A DNA stretch of 64,000 bases from Corylus avellana (taxonomy: Eukaryota; Streptophyta; Magnoliopsida; Fagales; Betulaceae), in NCBI RefSeq assembly GCF_901000735.1, contig NC_081544.1:26406095-26470094 (forward strand), written 5' to 3'. A program made the translations under genes and the position numbers. A model generated the notes under the pieces. It had not been told where the DNA came from and ran no database searches. It worked only from the letters and a program-made list of their open reading frames with translations. This document shows, one piece after another, positions 31,247 to 42,440 of the stretch; positions within the stretch are counted from its first letter, which is position 1, and every line of letters starts with the position of its first letter.

Positions 31247-34200
31247 ATGGCTGCTGCACAGGCTCAGAGTTGGGTTGGAGAAAGTGGTGGTCTACTAAGC
31301 AACCCAAAACGCATGGAAGCTTCTCTGATGGAAGCTGGAGCACGTCATCTTGTTACTAGCTTCCTTGGACGTTATATCTCTACTGGATCTTTAATGTGAG
31401 TCTACAAGATCTTGTTGCAGTATATAGAATCATACTGATAATTAAGTATATATTGAAGTATATGTATCACCATTCATCGTCAAGAGCACTTAATTAGATA
31501 TCCTAATCACAAGATATACATGACACATATTTTCGGTTGTTTTAGAATAGTTAATATTAATTATGGAGAGGTCGGGTACGTATACATATGTAATCCAATC
31601 CATTTAGACATCAGGTTATTTTTCGAGTTTGCACTTACAAACACTTTATTCAAAAATGATTTAACATAATATCAAAGTTAAATGTCCTCGATTAAAACTT
31701 TAACTTTATCATTGACTTTTTATCACCACACATTTCAATTTAATAGTTAACATGATAGAATAAATGGTGATTTAAACACAACTTAAGACACGTGTTTTGA
31801 ACTATGAAATTCGCCAACGTGCAAAACACTATTTGGCACACATACGTACATCAACACCTTACCCCGCCCACCTTGCAAGGTAGGCGGGGTACTTCCACCT
31901 TTTTGAATAACTAAAATGACTATTTACTGTTGAAAATGTTCTTAGTATATACTTTTAACCATCACCGTCGCAACTACTACCTAACTATGTATGTTTGAAT
32001 CTCATCATTGAGTCAATTGATAAACTCTGCCTTGTTGTCATGCAGTTTGATGGAGGAAGGGGGCACAATATTTACTTTTAAAGGAAACAAGAGAAAATCT
32101 TCTTTAAAAGTTGTTCTTAAAGTTCATAGACCCCAGTTTTACTGGAAGGTATGTACAGTGTTAATAGAATTTGAAATGAACAATAAATAAATAAAAGGGG
32201 AAGCTCTACGTACCCCTTCAAACTACCACCCAATTGATAATTAATGTCTTTCCCAAATTTTCAATTGTGACAGTGTCCCCCAATGATGAAATTGTCTTTA
32301 GTAAAATGAAAACAAAAAATACGAAAACTTCTAAAAAAAACCTTTTAACTAAAAAAAAAATAAAAAAAATCCAAAGGGTGGCAAATTTTTTTTTTAAATC
32401 ATTTTTATAAGAAAAAATTTAAAAAATTTCGATTTTTTTTTATTGTTATAAAAATTGAAAATTTTGATTTTTTGGTTTTATAAATTTTTAAAATAAAAAT
32501 TTCGGTTCTAAAAATGTCCCCCCAAACTACCAAAAATTGTAAATGTTCCCCCAATGACGAAATTACCCTTAGTAAAATAAAAACAAAAAAATACTAAAAC
32601 TTCTAGAAAAAACCTTTAACTAAAAAAAAAAATCCAAAGGGTGGCAAATTTTATTTTTATTTTTTTAAAAAAATCATTTTTATAATTAAAAAATTAAAAA
32701 ATTTCGATTTTTTTGTTATAAAAATTGATTTTCTTTTTTTCTGGTTTTATAACTTTTTAAAATAAAAATTTCCGTTCTAAAAAAAAAAAAATCATTCAAA
32801 AATAATATTCGTTTAAAAAAATCATTTAAAAAATTATTTTTTTAAAATCGTTATTTTTAAATTAAACTTTTCTTTTTTTTTTTTTTTAAAAAAAAATATT
32901 ATTTTTTAAAATTTATAGATGTATTTTTGTCTTATTGAGAAATATATAAGGATATTTTTATCTTTTTGCTAGTCATAGGGAAAATTGACAATGTTTTAGT
33001 AGTTTTTTAGAAACATTGTCACAATTTGAAATTTGGTGGGACATTGTCAATTTAGTAGTAGTTTGAGGGGGTATATAGACTTTATCCTAAATAAGATAAT
33101 TAGCTGGGCATTATATATATTGGCATTTCAATTTTAAATCATTCATTGTATTTCAGAATTTTCTCACCATCACTGAAGAGCAATAGATTGTGTTTTGATG
33201 ATCAGGTCATGACAAGGGCTGATTTAGGCCTTGCAAGTGCATACATTGATGGCGATTTTTCTTTCACTGATAAAAACGATGGTCTTTTGAATCTTTTTAT
33301 GGTAAGATGATTGATCTGATCAGTCGACGATCAATCCCAAAATAGAAATGTTCCAAGCCAATACAAAGTTTCTTCTTGTTTTTCTTTTCTTTTCTTTTTT
33401 TCGTATCTACTTCCTCAGAATCTGCCTTGGAGATTTGTTCGGCAGATTTTCATTGCAAGCAGAGATTCAAAGTCCTCTGCCTCAAAATTGAATAAGAGAA
33501 GGTATATATATATATATATTGCAACTGGATAGTGAGATTACTATTTAGTCATCTCATCTCCTCAATTGCATTCATCTTTTGTTGGCTTTAGGGGCTGGTG
33601 GACACCGGTGCTATTCACAGCTGGTTTAGCATCTGCAAAATACTTTTTCGCTCATTGTTTAAGGAAAAATACTCTTAAGCAGGCTCGAATAAACAACTCT
33701 CGTCATTTTGATCTGGTATAAAATTGTTTCCTGTAAATTCCTTGCCTATAGATTTCTTTGCAAAAGCCTAGAACGACCATTAATTAGTAAGTATTTGTGT
33801 GAACATGTTCTTATGTACGCAAAGAAGGTCACAAAAAGTACGTAAATGTTTATGCGTGTGTACTATCATGCAAGCATAGCTCTGAACGTATCACTTGAAG
33901 TCGGTTTGAACTTTGATCCCCGAAATAAAAACAGTTTGAATTTACGGGGAAAGCATTAGATCACTGTTATACTCTTTGGATAGATCATTATCGAATTTAT
34001 GATCTAATTGTGATTTTTAGTGTCATGTCAGGGAATATGCACTTCGAAGTATGAGAATATTGGGAGAGTGTGGAGCATTTCTAAATGACTTACCCAGAAA
34101 GTTATTTGTTAGAATCTTTATTAATTGAAGTCCATAAAAAAGATGTCAATTGGTTCTCGCTTTACCAACTAGGACTTTATTGTATTGATTACTGATTCAG

Positions 34201-37200
34201 TATAAAACAAGGAGAAGCTTATAAATCATCTTTGTGTGTTTCTAGAGCAATGAGCTTTTTGCTCTGTTCTTGGGGGAATCAATGCAATACTCCTGTGCTG
34301 TATTTAAGGTCAGGTTCACAACCTTTTGATGATTCACTGTTAGACAATGCATCAATTGCTAAACATCAAATCTTTAGCTTTAATAAATTTATCTGTGTAT
34401 TAATACACTTTTTAGAAGGAGGATGAAGACTTGAATGTTGCACAGCAGAGAAAAATCTCACTTTTGATAGAAAAGGTGCGTCTTTACTCTTTCTTAAACT
34501 ATCAGTTATCTCAAAAACTAAAACTTTAAATACTTTAACACTCTTCCTCGTACGTGGGCTTAAACTTATACAGTTAGATTATGACGAATTCTAAAAATTC
34601 TGGTAGCTGTAAGCTATTTATTCTTCTTTACTTGCACTTTCAATTAACACAGGCAAGAATTGATGAGAAGCATGAAGTTCTTGAAATTGGGTGTGGTTGG
34701 GGAATATTTGCTATTCAAGTTGTCAAACAAACTGGATGCAAATACACTGGCATCACTCTGTCTGAAGAGCAATTGAAATTTGCAGAGAAGAAAGTAAAAG
34801 ATGCTGGCCTTCAGGTATTTTCATGAATTTTTTGCTTTAAAAGCATATATTATGGGTATTGAATACAAGAAATATTCTTAATCAACTCTGCTTTCAGGAC
34901 AACATTAGATTTCTTCTTTGCGACTACCGCCAATTGCCTGATGCCAACAAATACGACAGAATTATAGCCTGGTGAGTTCATTTGCAAGAAAATATTTCAT
35001 CTGCCAACAATGATTCCAACAAGAAAGAAATGATATCTTTGATATAATCTTTCAGCGAGATGATAGAACATGTTGGCCATGAATTTATAGAAGAGTTTTT
35101 CAGTTGCTGTGAATCAGTCTTAGCAGAAGACGGGGTTCTTGTTCTGCAGGTGGTTCTGTCTCATTTCTTGTTTGATTATAATGTCTTGGTTCCGGAAAGC
35201 CCTGGTCTTTGTCACTCTTTTAGGGGTTTAATTTTAAGTAAAGTTGCTAACAATTAAAGCTGGTTGATCTCTTGTTAGTTCTCATCGCTACCAGATGCAC
35301 GTTATGAAGAGTACAGGAAAAGTTCAGAGTTTATGAAGGAATATATTTTTCCTGGTATTTGCGTGCCTTCATTAAGCAGGGTAATATCAGCCATGGCTGC
35401 TGCATCCAGGCTCAGGTATAGGTTTATTGCTTGGTGTTACTATTTATTTCTCTCTAAAATTAACAGAAACTCTGTAATTGCAGTGTGGAGCACGTGGAGA
35501 ATATAGGGCATCATTACTACCAAACACTCAGATCTTGGAGAAAATTTTTTATGGAGAACCAGAGGTATGAAAAATGATCATGCACTTCATTCCCCAGGCT
35601 TCATCTCAAAACAATTTTTTTTTTTTTTCAAATGAAGAGGAAACATTTTGATCAATTCTTTAAAAATAACACCACTTCGAGGGACAGCCAATTCCAAAGA
35701 TATCCACTATAGAAGATTTTGTGTTATAGTTTGATCAGACTTACAAGATCTTTTGTAACTACCAAGACTCGATATAGAACTCTTGCAAACGACCCATTCA
35801 CCTCCCACCGTAGTGGCCGAAGAGCCTCAGGCATTCTCTAGACGGATCACCTTTACGAACAAACCTTGTCCACTTCAACCTGGCAAGAACACTGGTGGCT
35901 GTAGACTTTTTTGTGGTTTGGATGATCATGAAAAAATGAGAAGTATTGAAACTACTTAGAATCAAGGGTGCTAAGAAACCTCTACAAGAATAATGAAAAA
36001 TAGCTTCTCTTACTTTTGAAAGTTGTGGCTTGTGAGGCTTATATAAGTGGGAGAAAACTGAAGTTTTTAAGCTAAGCGGACATGGGTTTCAAACAATCTG
36101 GCCTAGTTTTGTTCGAATAAGCTTTAGCGTTTCAAAGAAACAAACAATTTTGTTCGAACAGGACTTAAAAAAAAACTTCAAACAAACCTCCCAGGTTTTA
36201 GTACTAGCACGTTATGCATTATCTTGTTCGAACAAGACTCTCTGTACTAGATTTTTAGACTTTTGTTGACAACTCGTTTTATATGAAATATAAAATTATA
36301 ACCCTTTGAATCAGCTTTCCAAAGCCACAAAGCATAAAGTCGAATTAAAAGGTTTTGGTTGTTTTACTCTAACTTGGTCTTTGGTAGACAACATTCATAA
36401 ATTTGAATTAGTTATTCATGTCTTGGACAACTTTTACAGTGACTTAATCCATAACATAAACATTACAACCCAAATACCATATTTTGACACTTGAATTCTC
36501 CAACACAAAAAGAAAACCTAACAGAAGATAAAAGGGAAGAACAGCTTTGGTGAAATTACCAGTCAAAGCATCCCAATTAATAATCTACAAGTGGACTGAT
36601 AAGAGGACCTTCACATCCATTGTTGCATTCTCCCACCCATTTTTGCAATGCTCCCCCATGTTATAATATGCTAATGAAACAGTCTCTCTATTTTTCTTTT
36701 ATTTTCTTTTATTTTTTATTTATTTTTTTTTTAACTTTATAGTAGATCGAATAGAGTATATGAAAGGGGATAAGTTTGTTATGGGAATTTGTAGTTGAAA
36801 AAATATTGTAAATCTGATCACTATTTTAAGCTAATGATTTTGATGGGTTGAATTAATGTTAGTTACATTTTCAGGGAAATCCTTGCTCTTGGCTTTGATG
36901 AAAAATTCATACGGACGTGGGAATATTACTTTGACTATTGTGCTGCTGGTTTTAAAACATGTACAGTTGCAAATTATCAGGTATATATATATATGTTTCT
37001 TTACAAAAGAACCAATTTACTCATGTGATATGCTATGAAAACCACATTGCTTTTGAATCGTTGAGATAATTAAATGAGAAAAAGTACACAATTAACTTAT
37101 TTATTGCATATATAAAGTAAATTTCCTTATTGTTTATTTTTCCACAAACCCATACTTATTATTGTTGAGATTACTTGAATTTTAAACAATCTAATCTTGA

Positions 37201-37622
37201 ATCTACATGTTTGTCTAATATAATATGTATATACGTTCATCACACGCACACATATATATAAACACACACAAATACACATATATCTATATCAAAACTCTCA
37301 ATTACAATAATTCAAGCTATTACAAAGATAATTCATTTTTATCTTTTTCGATACTTAGGATATTCTCATTACATAAAAATGATAATAAAAATAAAGTTAC
37401 ACAAGTTTACTTAGCCGAGCTAATCCAAATGAATTTCAAGCCTGAGCCTATTCGCGTGTTGCTGTGTTCATTAACAAACCCTATCTTTATATATCTTATA
37501 TTTGATCCTAGAACTCTTCATATAAAACTTACCTTCAATCCACAATGTAGGTTGTATTCACACGTCCTGGCAATGTTGCTGCATTTGGAAATCCATATCA
37601 AAGTTTGCCTTGGGGATTTTAG
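31247..37622 (+). CDS. Cyclopropane-fatty-acyl-phospholipid synthase-like, copy C (intact, lacks N-terminal FAD domain)
   Basis: Predicted to transfer a methylene from S-adenosylmethionine to a cis double bond of phospholipid acyl chains. Fourteen exons: 31247-31395, 32046-32148, 33206-33301, 33419-33501, 33592-33715, 34246-34308, 34416-34475, 34653-34814, 34898-34971, 35056-35149, 35279-35415, 35484-35564, 36875-36980, 37551-37622. All introns are GT-AG; the total is 1404 bp (467 aa) with no stop. Motifs: TRADLGLASAYIDGDFSF (~86-103), SAM-binding EVLEIGCGWG (~234), GCKYTGITLS, EMIEHVGHEF (~306), HHYYQTLRSW (~391), WEYYFDYCAAGF (~424). Plant family members usually carry an FAD/oxidoreductase-like N-terminal half (~400 aa) that is absent; an in-frame TAG lies at 31220-31222, so the Met at 31247 is the first usable start. 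The linker before it resembles the family (GMAAAQ...LSNPKRM). No promoter was identified; expression is unknown. Confidence 0.85.
31861..31890. repeat. 30-bp near-perfect palindrome in intron 1 of CFAS copy C
   Basis: ACCCCGCC-C-ACCTTGCAAGGT-A-GGCGGGGT: the outer 8 bp and inner 12 bp are self-complementary, with one mismatched pair. GC-rich in an A/T-rich intron. Confidence 0.7.
32197..33090. mobile_element. Mutator-like MITE in intron 2 of CFAS copy C
   Basis: The left end GGGGAAGCTCTACGTACCCC and the right end (inverted) GGATAAAGTCTATATACCCC begin long imperfect inverted repeats containing CTCAAACTAC and AATTGTGACA(A/G)TGT. The interior contains two direct copies of a CCCCCAATGA(T/C)GAAATT block (about 32275 and 32548) and very long A/T runs. 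No ORF. Confidence 0.6.
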
Positions 37623-37983
37623 TGGCAGGAGTTCACCCTCTTCCTGGCGGAGCAAAGATTGAAGTACTCATGCTATATATGGCTCATTGATTTTTACTTG
37701 ATATATTATAATTTTCTAAGTATAAAATGATGAACTATGGCTTCTTCTGAAGTTTGTAATAAAATGATGAATAATATGACTCCACAAATAATCCAACTTG
37801 TTTTCTTTTCCTATTCAATCTGATAAAAGTGGCAATGAGATAATCGTGTAGTTTTCTCTACATTTGCGCAATTGTAGAGAAAACTACTCGATTAAGGGAC
37901 CTATTGATGGATTTCTATTTTAATTAATAACTTAAAAATTACATATCTACTATAATATCCAGATTGGTTAAGGGTTTTTTTGG

Positions 37984-38024
<41 letters not shown>

Positions 38025-38053
38025 CATCTGACGTGTTGTGGGATGCTGACTAA

Positions 38054-38101
38054 GGGCCTGTTTGAGATTGCGTTAAATAGTTTAAAAAGTACTTTTAGTA
38101 C
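38054..38101. mobile_element. Left part of a MITE cut by copia D (right part 49422-49620)
   Basis: Starts GGGCCTGTTTGAGATTGCGTT and is interrupted after AGTAC. The right part resumes at 49422 and ends AACGCAATCTCAAACATACT. The uninterrupted relative is 17021-17262. Confidence 0.65.
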
Positions 38102-39054
38102 TGTTAGTTTAAGTTCTGGCACATTCGGTTTGCATGTAAGTTGTTGAAAATGAGCACCTCAGCATGTCCAGAAAGCAAGATTCTAGAAGGCCTGTTCAGA
38201 CCGCTAGAAGCTAGGTCCGGAGCCAATTTCCAGACGATACATTTTGAAGGGCTTGTCCGGACTGCCAGAAGCTGGGTCCGGACCCCATTTCCAGCAAGCT
38301 TTTTTTTGAGAGATAGGTCCAAACCGCCAGAAGCTGGGTCTGGACCCAAGTTCCAGAAAGCTGCATTTGTGAGTCATGTCCGGACCGTCAGAAGCTGGGT
38401 TCGGACCCAATTTCCAGCAGGCCCATTTTGTATGGCATGTCTGGACACATGACTTGGGTGTCCGGACCCCACGTGGTTACGCATATGTAACCCTAGCCAT
38501 GTCCGAACACCTAATTATCCCTAGCCGGACATGGCTATTGAATTATTGTTTTATTCTCTATTTAAACAAAATGTTTTGCCTAATATAGGCACGTATTTTG
38601 AGAGTTTTATTAGAGAGATTAGAGAGAGATATTGTTCTAGCTTATTTGAGAAAAGACTAAATACGTGAAACCAATCGGAGTTCCGATGAAAGGAAATCTT
38701 ATGGAAGAATTGTGTCAGATGTTATGGAAAGGGTTACTGCGGTAGAAGTCAAGTGGGTCGCTTGTCGTGTGCAAGGAAAAATAAATTGCAAAGGTTTTAT
38801 AATTCTTCTTGTATTCCTTATTCTTCTTATATTGGATTAATTTCCTGTGTTTGGCTGCTCCGGAGAGGTTTTATATTTAGAGAGTTCTCTGAATGGTTTT
38901 CTCTTCGTAACCAAATATCTGTGTTCTTGATTATTTATTACATATTGGTATTTGGTTGAATATTAACTGTTAGGTTAGATTTTATTTCGTTCAATCTGAG
39001 GGTTTCATATAGGCAGTTGAATAGTATAGTTTGGAGTCGTTTTTAGGTTTTTCA
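38102..39054 (+). repeat. 5' LTR of copia D
   Basis: 953 bp, TGTTAGTTTAAG...GGTTTTTCA. A TATA-like CTATTTAAAC lies at about 38558. It carries ~61-bp repeats with TCCGGA motifs (38190-38450). The 3' LTR matches with scattered differences, many at CG or TG/CA positions. Confidence 0.9.
38190..38450 (+). repeat. About four ~61-bp degenerate tandem repeats with GTCCGGAC motifs
   Basis: Each unit follows the pattern (G)TCCGGAC-CGCCAGAAGCTGGGTCC-GGACC-CAATTTCCAG plus a variable tail. The same array is in the 3' LTR at about 48555-48820. The open frames across it on both strands (e.g. 38141-38452) arise from the repeat and are not treated as genes. Confidence 0.8.
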
Positions 39055-39125
39055 TTTGGTATCAAAGCGGGTTCACCCTGTGAAGGAATTTTTTTCCTGA
39101 GTGTGATCCAAGACTCCATATCAAA

Positions 39126-40069
39126 TGTCTCTTACTGTTGCTCCTAATTCCCTTCCCGTCTTTGACGAAACAAATTATACGTTTTGGAAAATTCGTATGA
39201 GAGCATACTTTAAATCCATTAATGTTTGGCATATTTTTGAATCTGGATGGACACGTCCAGACAAAGCAATAGCTGAATAGACAACAGAGGAAAAGAATAA
39301 TGCTATTGCAAATGACAAAGCTATAAATGCTATTTACATCTCTGTTTCAAATGAGGAATTTTCTAGAATTTCTAGATGTGAAATAGCTAAGGAAGCTTGG
39401 GAAACTTTAGAAATCACACATGAAGGAACTAAGGTTGTTAGAACTTCAAAAATACAAATGTTGGTTTCTCAGTTTGAGGAGATTAGACTGCAGGAAGATG
39501 AAACTTTTGATGAATTCTATTCAAAGCTTAGTGCCATTAGAAACTCTACCATTAATTTAGGAAAGAAAATGGATGATGCTAAAGTGGTGAAAAAAATCTT
39601 AAGATCTTTGCCCGAGAGGTTTATCCCCCAAATTGCTGCTATACAACAGAGCAAGGACTTAGATACTATGAGAGTAAAAGAACTTGAAAGTTCCTTTCAG
39701 ACTTCTGAGCTAATTCTACCCAAAATCAAGAAAACTAAAAACATTGCTCTTAAGGCAAAAAATGTTAAAGTCAATTCTTGTGGTTCGTCTGATGAGGATT
39801 CTGGGGATGATGAAGAATTTGCCCTGTTTGCTAAAAAATTTAGAAAATTTTTTAGACCCGTGAATGGAAAGTTTAAAACTCGAGACTCAAAAGTTCCTGT
39901 GAAACCTAGAGGTGAATTTAGAAGTAATCCACGAGAGAACTTAGAGACTGATCAGAAGGAAAAGTTTACTAGTGGACGCAAATGTCATGAATGTGGGGCT
40001 CGGGGTCATATTCGAATTGAATGTGCTAATCTGAAAAAGTCCAAAGGTAAAGCTTTTAATGTCACTTAG
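39126..40069 (+). pseudogene. Copia D gag, first part
   Basis: Begins MSLTVAPNSLPVFDETNYT, with W-K-I-R-M-R-A-Y-F, a normal SIRE-type Gag start. An in-frame TAG near 39278 splits it; the long open part is 39458-40069. It has a UBN2 capsid (FDEFYSKLSAIRNSTINLG, KILRSLPERF), an acidic stretch, and a CCHC knuckle (CHECGARGHIRIEC). It ends with TAG at 40067-40069. Confidence 0.85.
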
Positions 40070-40117
40070 AGTGATGAGTCGGATGATGAAAAATCTGAAG
40101 AAGAAGTTGAAGGAAGA

Positions 40118-40789
40118 GTGAATTATTTAGCTTTTACTGTTTCCTATGATAATGATTATAAGACTGTTAACTCACCTCATATGATAAACAAATCTGAAAT
40201 TGAATCTGATGATGAGGTGGATTTACAAACTGCTTATAATAACTTGTTTGTGGAATGTGATAAATTGAACAAGTTGAATAAGAGAAATCTGAAAAATCTG
40301 AAAGAAGCTGAACTTGAGAAAGAGAGATTAATGAAATCTATGGATGAATGTTTAGCTATTCAAAACACCTTGACTTCTGAAAACCTCATGCTGATTGCTA
40401 AAGTTAAATCTCTGGAAAAGGACTTGAATGATTCAAATGATCATTTAAAGAAATTTTCTAGTGATAAATTGAATCAAATGTTAGGGAATCAGAAACATTC
40501 ATACGATAGGATTGGATTGGGTTTTAATAAACATGTTAATTCATCTTCTTCAAATGTTGCTACCACTTCTAAAATTATGTTTGTGAAACCTAAGATGGAA
40601 GATGTGGAAATTGAGAACTCGTGTTTACCTAAAGAAAGCTCAGAAGATGTGACCAAGAAAAATAAGTTGAAATTCAAGGTTCCGGTAAGGACTAACTTCA
40701 ATTCTAAGTTCATCCCTACTTGTTTTCACTGTGGTGTCAAAGGTCATACTCGACCAAATTGTTTTCAAATTAGGGCTAAACAACCATGA
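40118..40789 (+). pseudogene. Copia D gag, second part: coiled coil and second CCHC knuckle
   Basis: Continues in the same frame after the TAG. It has an acidic stretch, then a Leu/Lys/Glu-rich region of about 80 residues that looks like a coiled coil (NKLNKRNLKNLKEAELEKER, MDECLAIQNTL), and ends with a second knuckle, CFHCGVKGHTRPNC, before TGA at 40787-40789. Two knuckles separated by a coiled coil make a long Gag. Confidence 0.8.
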
Positions 40790-40858
40790 TCTCAGCAGAA
40801 TATCCCTAGACTAGATGAAACTGGAATTGAGAATCAACTAAAAGTTTTAACTGATCAA

Positions 40859-41605
40859 GTGAAACTTATTAGTGAGAAGTTAGCAGTTTTGTCAAATTCT
40901 GTTGATATAAAAGATATGTCTAATTTGATTGACAATAATGTGCAAACACCTCCTCAAAAGGATCAGGTATGGGTTAAAAAGAAAGATCACCTATGCTTTG
41001 TTGCTCATACTGCCTTAAGTGTGCTTAACTCTTGTTTGTGGTTTCTGGATAGTGGTTGTTCCAAACATATGACAGGTGATAAGTCTCTATTCAAAGAGCT
41101 TAAAGAAGGCAAAGGAGGTGGAAGCATCGCTTATGGAGATGGCATCAAATCGAAGGTGATCGGTCAAGGAATTGTGAAAATTTTCGGTGCTCCTACTCCG
41201 CAAGAAGTGATGTATGTTGAAGGACTTCGAGCAAATTTATTGAGCATCAGTCAGTTTTGTGATTATGATATAGTGGTTCAGTTTTCTAAGAAAGAATGCA
41301 GCATCTTTGATTCTCAAGGAAAATGGTTGATGGAAGGAGAACACACTGTTGACAACTGCTATTGTCTCTCCTCAACTTCTCAAATAAAATGCAATAAGGC
41401 AACCATGGACACTGGAGAATTGTGGCATCAATGGCTGGGGCATCTAAATTTTCATGATCTGGTCAGAATCTTAAAGACAGAAGCCATAGCTGATTTACCT
41501 AAGATTCATCAGGCTGATAAAGGAAAGTGTGCACCATGTCAATTGGGGAAACAACCTAGAACTCCACACAAAAGATCTCAGGTATTGTTACCTCTCGAAA
41601 CTTAG
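40859..41605 (+). pseudogene. Copia D protease and GAG-pre-integrase
   Basis: Protease active site FLDSGCSKHMTG (D-S-G intact), then VMYVEGLRANLLSISQFCD. Pre-integrase LWHQWLGHLNFHDLVRI and CAPCQLGKQPR. The frame ends at 41605; the integrase continues one frame over. Confidence 0.88.
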
Positions 41606-41616
41606 AGCTTCTTCAC

Positions 41617-42306
41617 ATGGATCTCATGGGACCTACACAGACAGCCAGTTTGGGAGGCAAGAAATACATTATGGTGGTCGTAGATGACTTCTCTCGATAT
41701 ACATGGGTAATTTTGCTAAGAGAGAAATCTGAAGCCTTTGAACAAGCTCAGATCTTGTTCAATAAGATACAAAATGAACAAGACTGTCTCATCAAGCGAA
41801 TCCGTAGTGATCATGGCAAAGAAGTCGAGAACTCAAGTTTTGAAGATTATTGTGCTTAGCAAGGTATCAAACAAGAATTCTCATCCCCCATAACTCCTCA
41901 ACAAAATTGAGTAGTCAAACGGAAAAATAGAGTCATATAGGAAATGGCTAAAGTCATGATACATGCTAAGAATTTGGCACAACATTTTTGGGGAGAAGCA
42001 GTCCATACGGCATGTCATATTGTAAATCGAGTTTTTCTTAGACCAACAACTACCAAGACATCGTATGAGCTATGGCGAGGCAAGAAACCCACTATCAAAT
42101 ATTTTTGGGTGTTCGGAAGTACATGCTACATTCTTCGTGACAGGGAGAACTTGGGGAAGTTTGATGCAAAGAGTGACGAAGGAATTTTTCTTGGGTATTC
42201 CACTGCAAGTCGAGCCAGTCGTGTGTATAACACAAGGACCAAGTCAGTAATGGAATCAGTCAATGTTGGCATCGATGATGAAACTACCAAGGATCATTTT
42301 GCATAA
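41617..42306 (+). pseudogene. Copia D integrase
   Basis: Starts MDLMGPTQTASLGGKKY, with the core VVVDDFSRYTWV and IRSDHGKEVENSSF. Stops at 41857-41859 and 41938-41940 lie in the region where P-Q-Q-N-G should be; GEAVHTACHIVNRVFLR, YELWRGKKP and GIFLGYST follow. Inactive. Confidence 0.85.
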
Positions 42307-42440
42307 GAAGAACCTTATATTGAGGGGGAGCAAGTTGATATTTTTGATAAAACTCATGAACCTCCTAGTCCGAATGTTTCAGCAGTCCGTACATCAATAC
42401 CTTCAGCTACAGAAGACATACTCCTTCACGAGTTCCAAAC

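Noticed and set aside
37225..37662. 145-codon ORF over intron 13 and exon 14 of CFAS copy C
   Set aside because: It starts in CA/TA repeats and reads exon 14 in a wrong frame.
38141..38452. 103-codon ORF and opposite-strand ORFs rich in Arg/Pro/Gly
   Set aside because: They lie within the 61-bp LTR repeats of copia D and recur in the other LTR; open by repeat periodicity, not selection.
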